Of a DNA stretch of 64,000 bases, positions 33,219-44,496 are shown piece by piece (positions within the stretch are counted from its first letter, which is position 1; every line of letters starts with the position of its first letter). The position numbers and the translations under genes were made by a program. Below the pieces are notes generated by a model. That model was not told the origin of the DNA and did no database searches. It was given only the letters and a program-made list of their open reading frames with translations. The DNA is from Lasiosphaeris hirsuta (Eukaryota; Ascomycota; Sordariomycetes; Sordariales; Lasiosphaeriaceae): NCBI GenBank assembly GCA_030549175.1, contig JAUKUA010000002.1, forward strand, positions 5,456,001-5,520,000, in the 5' to 3' direction.

Positions 33219-35206
33219 GGACGTCTTGATGATGCAGGGTTACGAGCTAGCGGTGTTGCGGGGATGCGTCTCTGGAGCGATGATGAGGGAGACAACGACG
33301 ACTACACCGAGTGTTCAATCGCAGAGATTGCCTGCAGATGGTGCTGAGTGTACCCATCGAGAGGGAGGGGGGGAACAGACAGAAGAGAGCAGTACCTTGT
33401 TCTTACCTCGGGCACCATTGACTCGAGAGAGAAAGGAGATGGGTGACGTGGACTCGGAAGCTGGAGAAGGAGGGGTTGAGGGGTCGGTGGACGGTTGTGC
33501 TGACCACGAGCAGCACATGACACATGGCAAGCACACGGAGCGGTGGCTGGCGATATTGGCCGTGCCAAGAAGGTGTGAACCCGGAATATGGGACCCATGG
33601 GGCTGGCAAGTCGAGGTTGTGGCCGGTGGGATGCCGTGGTATGTGGTAGGATGTGTAATTGCTCGACTGGTATTCGAAGTTGGCAGTGGTGGCGTGGAGA
33701 AGGGCCCGTCAGCGAATAATCCTAGATTGTCTCCCTTGTTTATGTCCCGGCGGACGGCTATCCAGGGATGTCCATTTGGAACGCGAGGCGAGAGCTAAAG
33801 CTGGTTCGAGAGGAGTGGAGGGCGGCGAGATATTAAGTGTATATGGGGAGGCCGTCGTGTCTGAATTGCTGCCACAGTCACATTGTCGGAGAGGGCATTC
33901 GCAGGGCCGCTCGAGGACTGGGCCGCCGTCTCACGTTGCTTCCAGGCGTTTTTGATTGCCCAGCGATCCGTGTCTTGCGGATTGGCGCCCTGCAATTTTG
34001 TAAAACTATCAACCAGAGTCAAGTGACTGGGTGTGACTTGTCGAGGCAGAGCGTTCATGGAAGGTGCCAAGCAATTGAACGCTTCTAGAAGGGCTTGTGG
34101 AAGGACTGCCCAGGGAAATTGGAGGGACTGGAGGGACTGGAGGACCACTCGGAAGGCGCATGCCACACGCCTGCCTCTTGCCTCTTGCCCATGGATTTTG
34201 CCCATGCCGCAAAGCCGCAGACGAGAAATGTCGACCTGGAAATAGCAGAGTAGCACTGCACTGAAATCGTTATTGGATTGCATCGCACCCTTCTTTTCAA
34301 GACACTCTCTGCCCCGGCGCGCCCCTGCAAGCGCACTTGATTTTCCGCCCGCGCGCTCTTCCACTTCGGGAGTGCGGCTCTTGGACGGCTATAGCAGACG
34401 TCTTTTTAATATACCGCCGCCATTTAACCCTCGGAGGCTGTCCTCTGAAATGCCTCGACCGCCCTCTGGCCCAATCTGCGGGTAAAATGGGACATCATCT
34501 TGGAAAGCTGTCGCCGCCGCCGCCCACGCACGGCACCCCGCACTGCCAGACAGCCACTCGTCGCTAGATAGGCCCAGGATGGCCCAGGATGACCTAGGAT
34601 GGGGGATCCATCGAGCGAACAGCTATGGCTGTTTGGGGGGGGGGGGGGGGGAGCACAGGATGAGTCTCTGGGAATTGGGCAATTGCCAGGAGGAGCCCTC
34701 TCCGACTGGATTTAGATTAACACCACTGAACAGATGGCGTCACGCGATTAAACCCGTCCAACGGGCATACGCTGTTGAGCTTGGCCCCTCTAACCCTCCC
34801 TGGCGGCCCTGAACCGCTGGACCGCTGAACCGTTCTCTCGTCCTTAAGCCACTCACTATATTTAATCATGGGAAGAGTACACCTTGCCTGTGTGTCTCGG
34901 GGCCCAACGACGTCCTCAGCTTTTCTCCGCACTCAGCCGTCGACCCAAGAAGCTGGTCTTTGAACAAAAGGTTCAGGTCGACCCGTCCCCGAGTCCGTCG
35001 TCGCACACGCCCTGTCTGCTGCCCGTTCGGATTCCGATTGAGCTTCGGTCGCGCAAGGTACGTTGGCGACCAAGAGAAGTCCAATTGCGCACCCGCTAAC
35101 CGCCGGCTTCCACTAATAGTGCCGATATCCGATCCATCTGTCACCGGCAAGTCGACATTGCGCCTCTTAGCTAGACGTTCCCAAGCGAAAACCCGCCGGA
35201 CTCGAA
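33219..35206. other. Intergenic, no gene recognised
   Basis: Frames at 33187-33798 (plus) and 33795-34364 (minus) are long but compositionally unlike proteins. A run of about 16 G is at 34635-34651. Short direct repeats (ggagggactggagggactgg) near 34121-34141. The last part is the promoter side of the AA8 gene. Confidence 0.4.
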
Positions 35207-35987
35207 ATGTTTTGGACTCTGTGGATCGGGCTCATCGCGGCCCTGCTGGGGAATGGTGCGAACTCTACTCTCCTTCGGGATGGGCTTGCGCCGCCATTCC
35301 TCGGATTGTGATGCTAACCTCGCCCCAGTCCCTGCTGCCGTGGCCTCGACCATCTACCGGGACCCCGACACCGGCTTGACCTTCGCACAGAACGTCGGGC
35401 TGTACAAGTCAGACGGGCGTGGCGTCACCTTCCGGATTGCGGTGCCGGATGCTGTCGACTCGTATGCCCCGTATGATGTTGTCATACAGATTGTGGTGCC
35501 GACCGAGGTTGGCTGGGCTGGCTTTGCCTGGAATGGTGGCATGGCCAAGAACCCGCTGCTGGCCGTCTGGAGAGCCTCTAACAACCAAGATGTAGTTGTC
35601 AGTTCGCGCTGGTCCAAGTAAGTATCTGCATTGGTGCTTTGGTACGTTCCTTGGCTGACGCTCTCCAGCTCCCATGTCAGCCCGACTCCCTACGCGGGAT
35701 CGCAGTACACGGTTTTCAAGACAGGCACCAAGTACAACAGCACTCACTGGCAGGTAACGGCCAAATGCACCGGCTGCACCTCGTGGACCAGCGATGGTGG
35801 TAATCGCTATCTCCAGCCCAAGGCTCAGAACCGTGTCGCCTTTGCGTACTCGCCCTCCAAGCCCAGCAACCCAAACAGCAACACGTCAAACTTCCCGGTA
35901 CACGACGTCCATGCGTACTGGAACCACGAGTTCGCTTTGGCCAGCAACGCCAACTTTGCCACGACTGTGCAGAAGCTCCAGTCATGA
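35207..35987 (+). CDS. Secreted stand-alone AA8 haem b cytochrome domain (CDH-type)
   Basis: AA8 domains carry haem b and pass electrons to lytic polysaccharide monooxygenases or reduce iron outside the cell; in cellobiose dehydrogenase they are fused to a flavin domain. Exons: 35207-35255, 35329-35617, 35669-35987; introns 73 and 51 bp with donors GTGCGA and GTAAGT and branches CTAAC and CTGAC. Product 218 aa. The N-terminus MFWTLWIGLIAALLGN is a signal peptide. Domain landmarks: YRDPDTGLTFAQN, WAGFAWNGGMAKNPLLAVW (Met of this GGM is the likely axial haem ligand), SSRW, TKCTG-like cysteine pair (AKCTGCTSW), and HDVHAYWNHEFALASNANF near the C-terminus, supplying the candidate His ligand. It stops after LQS without a linker, flavin domain, CBM or anchor. 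Family call firm; partner unknown. Confidence 0.88.
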
Positions 35988-36354
35988 GACATGGTTTTGG
36001 CGTGGTGTGAGTTCGAGATTGCATAGACAGCGCTTTGGAATGGGGGATACCTGTACATAGGGTTCGACGTCTCTGTTGATAGGCCCAGCTGCCGAAAACA
36101 TTCATCATCATTGCCAGGGGAGGGGGCCCTGAGAGTTAGGGGCCAAAAGATATAGAGCGCAAGGAAACATGACACACCACGGCGGCTTCTGGCACGGCGT
36201 CGCGTTTTGCAACTTGTCAAGGAAATATCGGAGTCTTGGCCATGTAGGGAGAGTCACATTGTGATGCAGCGGATTATGATCTAGGGGCTTCTGAGGGCTT
36301 GACTTGACTTGCCATGCCGCGCCACCCAATAGAGGCTCCATGCCCCAATTGAAC
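35988..36354. other. 3' region of the AA8 gene
   Basis: No gene seen; ends at the MITE. Confidence 0.5.
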
Positions 36355-36602
36355 TACAATCCAACCCTGGCTTGTTTGTTAGCATGGGACTTTAAAGCTT
36401 GTCGTACCCATGGGAGAGGCCGTTTAAATACCACAGATGCCCTTCATGATGGTGGGGAGGCCTTATGAAATACCCAATATGTATTTCGAACTCGTAGGAA
36501 TGCCGTTTTTGATACTACAAAGGGCTTTAAAAACCGCCCCTCTAGGCCCTCAGAGGGGGAAAGTCATACGTTAACAAACAAACAAACAAAGGTTGGATTA
36601 TA
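36355..36602. mobile_element. MITE copy 1 (TIR AATCCAACC...TTGTTTGTTAGC)
   Basis: A 248-bp element. The left end TACAATCCAACCCTGG...TTGTTTGTTAGC is mirrored at the right end by GTTAACAAACAAAC...GGTTGGATTATA. Flanking or terminal TA dinucleotides suggest a Tc1/mariner or related source. No coding capacity. The interior shares phrases such as ccacagatgcc and gatggtgg with copy 2 at 44.5 kb. Confidence 0.8.
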
Positions 36603-37465
36603 CTCGCTCCATTTGTTGCTCATGTCAAGTGAGATCTCTGCAGTTATGGTTACAGACATTAAGCGGCTGAACCGAGGCGTTTGCTGACTGGGGTGCTGAG
36701 GAGGACGATGAGGCTCTAGTCGGAAGATCCAGGAGGTGGCTGTTGTTTGTATATCGGGTTCGCGTCATGGTTGGGGTTACGTGATGCCTGCGGCGTATGG
36801 AGTGAGTGCTCGAGGCGTTCGGTGCCTGGTCTAGACCCGCTACCCCCAGACATGACAGGGTTGGTGCTTTCTAATTTTACTACACACATAGATGCTAGCG
36901 TTGAATTAGGGCTGCGCTTACACCACGTGTGGCCTGCTTTCGGTTTACGTCCCAGAGTAGCGGATTTCAGGGGTTTCGTGCCCCTCCATCCTTGGCTCGA
37001 AGGCGATTAGCTGTGGTTTCCCCTAGCGCACCTGCCTCGGCACGCTGGCATAACCAGCCACAACCAAGCAGACCAGGACAAACAGAGGGCTCGCATTGGC
37101 TGCCTGACGGTTTTCTAGGTTCAAACTTCCCCCCCTAGCTGCGGCCAATCGAGTGTTGTACTTTGTCCCAACGGTCCCAGCTATTGAATTCTCGAGATGC
37201 GCTTCGCGATGCGGCAGATGGTCTAACCGCTTGACGGACGCCTTAGTCGATGCTTGACTGACGCTTTATGGAGGCGTCAGGAAGGCCATCATGAATCGAG
37301 ACCTTTCGATATATGTTTCAGTAGACCCGTCGTGGCTTGAGTCTCTGGCTTTCCCCAGCTCTTGCTTGCATTCTGCAATCTAGTGTTTTGGACTCGCTTA
37401 CACTCGCACGGCTCAGCTGAACACTTACCATAATCACTCTTTTGCACTAGTTCAGCGCCGTTACG
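36603..37465. other. Intergenic, no gene seen
   Basis: Contains the upstream region of the repeat-protein gene. Frames at 36747-37138 are not convincing. Confidence 0.45.
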
Positions 37466-37660
37466 ATGCGTCCCACTCTAGCGCTGTTTGGCAGCCTGCT
37501 CATTGGCAGTGCCGCCGCCACATTCTTTGAACCGACCTTGTGAGACAACCATCAGCTCTCCTCAGCGCTCCGAGTTTAACTCTTTTTTCTCTAGTGACGC
37601 CATCAACGTCGCCCGCGACAACACGAGCCCCGTCAACATGCTCGCCGAGAACGCGCCCAA

Positions 37661-37740
37661 GAAGAAGAAAAAGAAGAAGAAGAAAAAGAAGAAGAAGAAA
37701 AAGAAGAAGAAGAAGAAGAAGAAGAAGAAGAAGAAGAAGA
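37661..37740 (+). repeat. AAG/AAA microsatellite encoding poly-lysine
   Basis: About 80 bases of gaa/gaag repeats, in frame as Lys codons right after the mature N-terminus of a secreted repeat protein. Confidence 0.9.
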
Positions 37741-38867
37741 GATGCGTCAAGAAGAGCACCACCCCTTCACCCCAGCCATGTCTTGCCAGTGTCGTGACTG
37801 TCACCGAGATACCATCAATCTACGTGTCAACTATTACGGCGTTTGAGACCGAGACTCTTCAAGTCCCTGGCGGCGTGTCGACCATTACCGCCATCTCGAC
37901 CAAGACGGGCCTGTCTGTCACTGAGACTGTTGCCGAGATTATCCAGGTTGTCGGGACCGTCACTGAGACGCACACGCAGACCGATACCGCCATCTCCGCC
38001 ACGGCTGTCACGGCCACTGTCATAGAGATCGTCGAGCTCGCGGGCACCCTGACCGAATTGACCATTACCGAGACACTCACGCACACACAGGCCGACGTCT
38101 CTATTTCTGCCAACCTTGTCACGCACACCGTGGTAGAGACTGTTGAGCTTTCCGGGCCTGTCACGGAGCTGACCATCACCGAGACGCACACCCGTACCCA
38201 AATAGACACGTCCATCTCTGATAACCCGGTAACTCGGACTTTTACAGAGACTGTTGAGCCAGCCGGGCCTGTCACCGAATTGACTATTACTGAGACGCAC
38301 ACGCAAACACAAACCGACGTCTCTGTTTCTGCCAACCTTGTCACCCACACTTTTACCGAGACCGTTGAACTTGCCGGGCCTGTCACCGAGCTGACCATCA
38401 CCGAAACATATACACGTACACAAACGGTACGTCCATCTCCGACAACCCGATAACTCGGACTTTTATAGAGACTGTTGAGCTTGCGGGCCCTTTTACTGAG
38501 TTGACTATTAACAAGACCCACACACAGACCGATGTGTCCATCTCTAACAGCCCCACCACTCGCACCTTCACAGAGGCTGTCGAGCTCGCAGGGCCTGTTT
38601 ACCGAGCTGACAATTACGGAAACGTACACTCGCACATAGACTGATACATCAATCTCTGATAACCCTATTACTCGCACTTTTGCCGAGACTGTTGAGCTCG
38701 CAGGGCCTGTTACGGAATTGACCATCACCGAAACCCGCACACAAACCGACACAACCATCTCAGCCCACGCCGTGGCAGAGACGGTTGTCGAGATGGTGCA
38801 CGCGACAGTCACTGAGGTGTCAACGCAGACCGATACTTCCACCTCGTCTCATAGCATCACTGAGACC

Positions 38868-38942
38868 GTCGTTGAGACCGTCGTTGAGACCGTCGTTGAG
38901 ACCGTCGTTGAGACCGTCGTTGAGACCGTCGTTGAGACCGTT
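38868..38942 (+). repeat. 12-bp perfect tandem repeat (GAGACCGTCGTT), six copies
   Basis: Six identical copies encode ETVV. The perfect identity implies very recent expansion or homogenisation. Inside the broken repeat-protein gene. Confidence 0.9.
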
Positions 38943-39458
38943 CGTTCGACGGTCACCGAGGTAGAGACCCAGATAGAAACAACCGTGTCGGCTTTCGACG
39001 TCACCGAGACGGCCACCCAGACCGTCAAGGAGACCGTCATCGAGACCCTTACCGAGGTCACTGTGGAGACGTAGACGCAGACAGCGACGGAGACGTCGGT
39101 GACTGCTCACACCGAGACAAAGACTGAAGTCTCAACGGCGATTGTCACGCAGACAGCAACGCAGACGCAAACCCAGACCCAGACCTTGACCCAGATCCAG
39201 ACCCAGACTCAGACGTAGGTGTCGGTTTCGGTTACTACTAGTACTGTCGTCTCTTCTGTTGCCGTCGGCACAGCGACATTCGCTGCTGGCACGGGCCCGA
39301 CGATTACCTAGGCCCAGGGCGACGCTTCCTACGTCTTCACATGCGGCACTACCGCTACCTCCAACTTACCACAGATCAAGGGTAGCTCCATCAATGGCAG
39401 GAATTCCAACTTGCAGTTCGACAACTTCAACTTCTATCCCCTGGATATTGCAAACTAA

Positions 39459-39997
39459 GCGGGGGGGGGTATACCCCGGCTTACACGCCTACCTCCTAGC
39501 TATTTACCTTCCATAGCAGCTCGGCTTGGAAATAGACATGTCTATTTATTTATGAAGTGATCGATGGCTGAGTGAATTATTAAAGGTTTGCGACTGTTGA
39601 ATTTGCCAACAATCTGCCCCACAACACCCAATTCTTGACTGTATTTCGCTCTCGTTCTTGGCACTTGGCAGTTATTACTACTTGAAGTATGTTCTGCTTA
39701 GAATTCACGCTAACTTCAAGCGCATTGCGGCAACTTTTGGTGGTAATGGTTGGTGGAATGGTATCATATTAGAGGAAGGCACCGATTATTCCTCGGTACT
39801 ATTTCATCACCACTGAATGAGAAGAGATTTCTTTCTTCCCAAGACAGCGAGGCCACTCGCAAGCTCACAGCCCCCTCGTGTGATGCCTCCAAACCATTCC
39901 TCCAACCCTAACCTCAAACCTCAAGCGAACCACACTGAGCGCCTCAGAAATATCCCCCAACTCCTCACATATGCATCGCCCGTCACGAATCGCGGGT
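39459..39997. other. Intergenic between convergent genes
   Basis: A G9 run at 39462-39470; otherwise AT-richer DNA. The frame at 39817-40071 overlaps the real minus-strand exon and is a shadow. Confidence 0.45.
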
Positions 39998-40496
39998 TTA
40001 ATTCTTCACTGGATAATCCCCAAACTTCCGAACCTTCTTCCGACCCTGCTTGCTCTCGATTGACGGCTTAAACTCCTTGTTGAGGTCGTCGATGTATTGG
40101 TTCATTTTCTGCTTCTCCCGGCGCTTCTCTGCCGGGCTTTGGATAATCTCGAAGGGGGTCAAGCTGCGGGAGCCTGTAGGGATAGTTAGAGTTGTGTCTG
40201 TCTTGTCGGTGGAGGGCGATGGCCTTGCGGTTTATTGGTCATGGTCTCGGGGCGGGGGTGAAGCACATACCTGACGTGTCTGTTGTTTTGAGGCTTGCGC
40301 TGCTTTTCGCAGGTTGTAGGGTCGACGGCATCTTTCTTGCTTGCCGTGGTATTTTGGGCCAGGTGTTGTTGTTGTTATTGTTCTTGTTGTTGTCCCTCAA
40401 GCCGTTTACTATATAGACTTCAAGAGGGTGAAAGAAGGGCAGCTGCTTGTTCTGCGGGATTGTCCTCAAAGGTTTGAAGTTGGGATTGGTCGCCAT
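39998..40496 (-). CDS. Small hypothetical basic protein, two exons
   Basis: Exon 1 40496-40271 starts MATNPNFKPLRTIPQNKQ and continues FFHPLEVYIVNGLRD, a run of Asn (AATAAC repeats), then KIPRQARKMPSTLQ. Intron 40174-40270 (97 bp; donor GTATGT, branch CTAAC, acceptor CTACAG). Exon 2 40173-39998 encodes GSRSLTPFEIIQSPAEKRR, QKMNQYIDDLNKEFKPSIES and KQGRKKVRKFGDYPVKN. Product 133 aa, basic C-terminus with a helical amphipathic stretch. The sharp splice signals and protein-like exon 2 make it credible; the family is not recognised. A nuclear or nucleolar role would be a guess from charge alone. Confidence 0.65.
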
Positions 40497-42293
40497 GAGT
40501 TTGGTTAAATACCGACTATTTGTATTATTTATATGTTTTTTTGTGACCCTGGCGGCCTTAGATTCAAACATTCACTGGAGTCTTTCCATTCGGTCAAGAA
40601 TAACTCGTGACACTAAATTTGGCAACAACGGGACACTAAGTAGGCTAGGTAACCGACCGAACTATGTTTCATTCTTGGTATCAGTTCTACCTTACCATAA
40701 GGCATTAAGGCTCGGGGTGCCCATGATTCGCCAGGAATGGCTTCATGTGCCTGCTGTGGCACATGCCAGGCTCTACACTTCCCGTACTAGGAATACTAGG
40801 GGAGTTCATTGCATCCTTCGACTTTGAAGGACGGCCAACAGCACTAAGAAGCACCATCATAATCACCGTTTACATAGCTGGGAATTATGCGTCCAGTTGA
40901 TGTCCACCCATTCGCGGCTCGGCTTCTAGGGCTATATATATCAAGTTGCATGCCATGGCAGCCCTGTTCCCTCGAGTTGCACATACCCGCCTAGGACGAA
41001 AAAGACTAGTCGCTACCATCAGCAAGCATACATGATGCAATACAGATTGCGCAGGCGAGAGAATTTGTTTTGCTCCTTCAAGCCTCTCCCTTCCTTGTCT
41101 TCTGTCATCTCTCTTCCAACGCCGGAAGCGACCACCCTCGTTCACGACGCTCTCTGAAGACATTGACGCGCCAGGGCTGTGTGAATGGTCAGCGTTGACT
41201 TCTGGAGAGAGTAGATTGGTAAAATGGATATGCTCGCTGTATCTGCTTCGAATGATCCAGGTCCGAGGCAGGATCCGGCTTTCCTGAGAATGCATAAAGT
41301 GAGAGATATGGCACGCAGCTCAACGTGATGCCTGTTTCTAGAGTCGGAATTAGCTCCAGGCGTGTCTGCTCTCGTGTCTTGGTGTTCCTCGTCGAGGAAG
41401 CATTGCGCAGCGACATATTCGGTCTCTACGGCACAAATCCAGCCAGCAGTGTAGCCATCCGGGCTGAGCTGTCTCTGCGGAGCCCGTTTGATGGTGAGAG
41501 CATGGTACGGGACGGATTCGACCACGGGACGTTGGGGGGGGTGGGGGTTGAGGCTTCTCGAGGTCGCCTGTTTTTCGTGGGCACAAAGTCTAAACCAGCC
41601 ATCGCAAAAATCACCACCCATGACTTCTCTTCTTGTATTGCCCCCCCCCCAAAAAAAATATAACTGTGATGCTTGAGGGGGGAATTCCAGTCAGTCTCGT
41701 CGTTTTGCACTGCAGGCATGGAGGAATAAGTGCAAAGTGAGCTAGGGCCGAGGTCAGAATTTGACAGCTAGTGAGTCAATACCTTCACGGCGCGCTGAAT
41801 GCCACATACTATAGCAGGGATGCATAGTGATACCTGCAGTAAAAAAGGGCCGCACCTCAAATGTTCGTCAGTCAATACAAGCACTGAAGATCGCCAGGTA
41901 CGCCTTCAACTAATAGCTCCCCATCAAAAGTGTTAGGCTTGCAGTCCATCGGAGCCCATCGGAGCAGTTCTGGTCATGGACGTGGAAGCATCCAAACCTA
42001 TGATTTCCCTCTTCTGATATTCCACCAATGAGATCTTGTCCAACACTCTGGGAATCGACTAGGGCATGCTTTTCCCACAGGACATATCCACGCTTGAGAC
42101 TCAAGCAAACCCCACTGGCGGCCGTATCGACACTGAACGCGCCTTAGGTATGTGTCCCCGAAACGGGGCTTCATTAATCAATACGGGGACTTGGAAAAAT
42201 CTTGCAGGCGGACATGAAGATGGCAGCAATAGGTTGTCTGTATTGGAAACTTGAACATCTCTCGTTGTTCGATCATCCGAGTACCAGCGTAAA
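40497..42293. other. Gene-poor stretch with an NLR N-terminal fragment
   Basis: Apart from the fragment at 41.4 kb no gene is seen. Homopolymers: a C10-A8 run at 41641-41658 and a G8 patch near 41535-41542. The region 41.7-42.3 kb shows only short frames. Confidence 0.4.
41380..41470 (-). pseudogene. Nucleoside-phosphorylase-like NLR N-terminus, fragment
   Basis: The minus strand reads SPDGYTAGWICAVETEYVAA then CFLDEEH. That matches the start of the purine-nucleoside-phosphorylase-like domain found at the N-terminus of many fungal NACHT/NB-ARC proteins. The rest of the domain is absent; the text to the left turns unfamiliar at once. A remnant of a deleted gene. Confidence 0.55.
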
Positions 42294-43320
42294 TCAGTCC
42301 TGATGATGATCCTGCGTGGTCAACTCCACATCCGTACTCGGCCAGAAACGGGTGAGATCTCCAACTGGGAGGTTCAAGGTGATGCGCATCTCTCCAGCCA
42401 TGATTATGAAGCACATGTACCAGCCTAACATGGCCACGACAAACAATAACGCTCCACCGCCCTGTCGTTCACACATTGATCAGCACTGACACTTGATAAG
42501 AACCGTGGGGCAGAGAAAAAGGCTCACCTTCTGAAGCTTCCCAGCAGCCTCAAAGTCACCGGCAGACACCTTCCAGTACGCAGCAGAGAGGACCCAGCAC
42601 GCCGTGCTGACGAGCAAGAAGATGGCGGCGAAAACGGTGTTGATCTTGCAGGTAAAGATGAAGAAGGTAAAGAGCGCAAAACCCCACACGATAAGGTACA
42701 GCGCAATCACGGCGTTGTACTTGGGCGAGCCGAGGCCGGTCGGGTCTGCGGTGCTGGCGTAGGCGGCGCCGAGTTGGAGCGTTGGAAGCTGGAGGAATCC
42801 GAAGCTGGCCCAGAAGACGGAAAACAGCCCCATGACCATCATGGGGAAGAAGTTGCCCATAACCCATTCGAAGATCATGGCAAATGTGAGAAGGAGGGGT
42901 CCAACGAAAAAAAAGATGCCCCTGTTGTTTGTCGCGTCAGAGATGTTGGCAACCGGATCCGTTTAAAGCGGCTCCGAGACTTACACAACGGGAGCGAATC
43001 CCTCGGCCCCGCCCCATCCCATCAAAATCATGGAGAAGGTAAAGGTCGAGATGACGAAGCTGCATCACATCACGTCAGCTCCCATCCGCCTCGAGCGATC
43101 ATGGATTGCCTGGAACTTACCCGACAAAACCAAGCGCAGTCGGATTGGCGAAGCGCCTGTTGTAGTCGCCGACGTGTGGGACCTTTGGCGAGAGGTACAG
43201 CTTCTCGAACAGCTCGGGGGACATGGTCACGCCCGTTGTCGTTCTGTGCAGACCCTTCTCCTCGTCGTGCGTGACTTGGATCCCCCCATTGTTAGTCGCG
43301 ATAGGCTCGGTGGTGGCCAT
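42294..43320 (-). CDS. GPR1/FUN34/YaaH (Ato) acetate/ammonium-type transporter
   Basis: Plasma-membrane carrier family for acetate/succinate uptake or ammonium export. Four exons: 43320-43121, 43059-42985, 42921-42528, 42461-42294; introns 61, 63 and 66 bp with clean GTAAGT/GTGAGC donors. Product 278 aa. The cytosolic N-terminus contains MATTEPIATNN and VPHVGDYNRRF. The family motif NPxPLGL is present as NPTALGF just before TM1. Six hydrophobic segments follow: FVISTFTFSMILMGW, IFFFVGPLLLTFAMIFEWVM, FPMMVMGLFSVFWASFGFLQ, AVIALYLIVWGFALFTFFIF, VFAAIFLLVSTACWVLSAAY, and LLFVVAMLGWYMCFIIMAGE. The tail is short. Substrate cannot be fixed from sequence. Intact by eye, in contrast with the relics around it. 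Confidence 0.9.
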
Positions 43321-44496
43321 CTGGGGCTCGAGGTTGTTGTGTCTACCCGGCTTGGGTGTGTGGGAAGCAGCCGTAATCGGAGTTGAGTTGACGAGACGCG
43401 TATGGGTGCTGCTGCAGCAAGCCAGAGATGGGGGTGGGGGGGTGATCAGGTTTAAGTAAACCGCAAGGTTTGCATCGAGAGTGGCATCATGTCCCTTTCC
43501 TGGGAAGCAACATACGACGCTGCGCAGGGCCCCGGGTGCACGCGCGCAGGGGCACGACGTGGTGGTAAACCGTGGGTCACCATAGCCGGTATACCTGCAC
43601 GGCGACTCGGAGAGGAAGCAGGCTCGACGCTGGCGTGCCATTCGCCCAGGACGCGTCCCCGCGTCCCACCATTTCCCCAGACCGATCTTCCTAGAATAGC
43701 TCCATTCCGTACGCTCGGTTGTTGCTTGCCGGGGGGGGTGCTAGGGTGGTTGGGGAACCTGTCGAATTTTGAGTCTGGAGCCGAGTGCTTTGGCGTCCGT
43801 GATAAACCACGAAGGAGCGAATAGGGGCCGCGGCAGACATGTCGGTGGCCTGTCGTGTGACGCTGGGAGTGTGGAAAGCCGACTGCCGGGGGTCATTTAA
43901 AAGACCGACTGCCCGGTATCTTACCCTGCTAGGGCGAACAGGGAACACTAGGCGGAGGAAGCAACCCCAACAAAGTATGCACTCGTAGGCCAGATGCACA
44001 TTGGTACGACAAGTCGTGGGCGTCTTCGTCCAATTCCATCGCCGTTTGCGCCCCAAGATAAGCCACGGTTTGAAAACACGGAACTTTGCTGCTGCAGAGA
44101 AACGGAAAAGAGGAGCTGAAGTAACTTTGTGTTCCGAACGACCTGATGGCTCGATCTCACGGCCAGCTGACATGCGTCAACCAAACTGCGGGGAAAGCTC
44201 CGGGAAGCTCCAAACCCCTGGCGATGCAAGTCAGTTGATGTCTTGGGGATGTCTAGCGCTTTCTCGCCCTCTTCGCTAGGTGGAGCCAATCTTACATGGC
44301 TCCAAAGTCAATAACGGGACCAACGGATTGGGCTACACGAAGCTGCTGCACGTGGACGGGCTAGGCGGCGCCACCCCCCTCCTGCTCTCAACCACAGAAG
44401 CCTGTCCAAAGTCTGGTCCAGCGGTTGCCGAGTGCATTATTGTCCACTGTGCCTCCCAACAGCGTCTTGCCGAAATATGAGGTTTTAAAGTCCGAC
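43321..44496. other. Upstream region of the transporter, no other gene seen
   Basis: Frames at 43691-44289 (minus) and 44001-44279 (plus) overlap and are unconvincing. A G8 run lies at 43731-43738. Confidence 0.4.

Larger units (their letters stand above)
37466..39458 (+). pseudogene. Secreted Thr-rich repeat (cell-wall type) protein, broken by stops
   Basis: Exon 1 (37466-37539) gives a signal peptide, MRPTLALFGSLLIGSAAAT. The intron 37540-37594 (GTGAGA ... CTCTAG) leads into FDAINVARDN and MLAENAPK. About 27 consecutive Lys follow (37661-37740), then RCVKKSTTPSPQPC and a long Thr/Val/Glu array whose unit of about 36-40 aa contains ETVELAGPVTELTITETHT. In an intact relative this would be a secreted, O-glycosylated wall or adhesin-like protein. 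The frame breaks by a 1-base loss near 38427 (stop at 38449-38451) and is restored by a 1-base gain near 38600. It then meets TAG at 38637, 39072, 39216 and 39309 and TAA at 39456, all in one frame and all where CAG or CAA is expected. The C-terminal block SSINGRNSNLQFDNFNFYPL is still readable, so decay is recent. Confidence 0.75.

Noticed and set aside
33187..34364. 203-aa plus and 189-aa minus frames
   Set aside because: No domain, composition unlike fungal proteins, and the first begins inside the tRNA-like relic.
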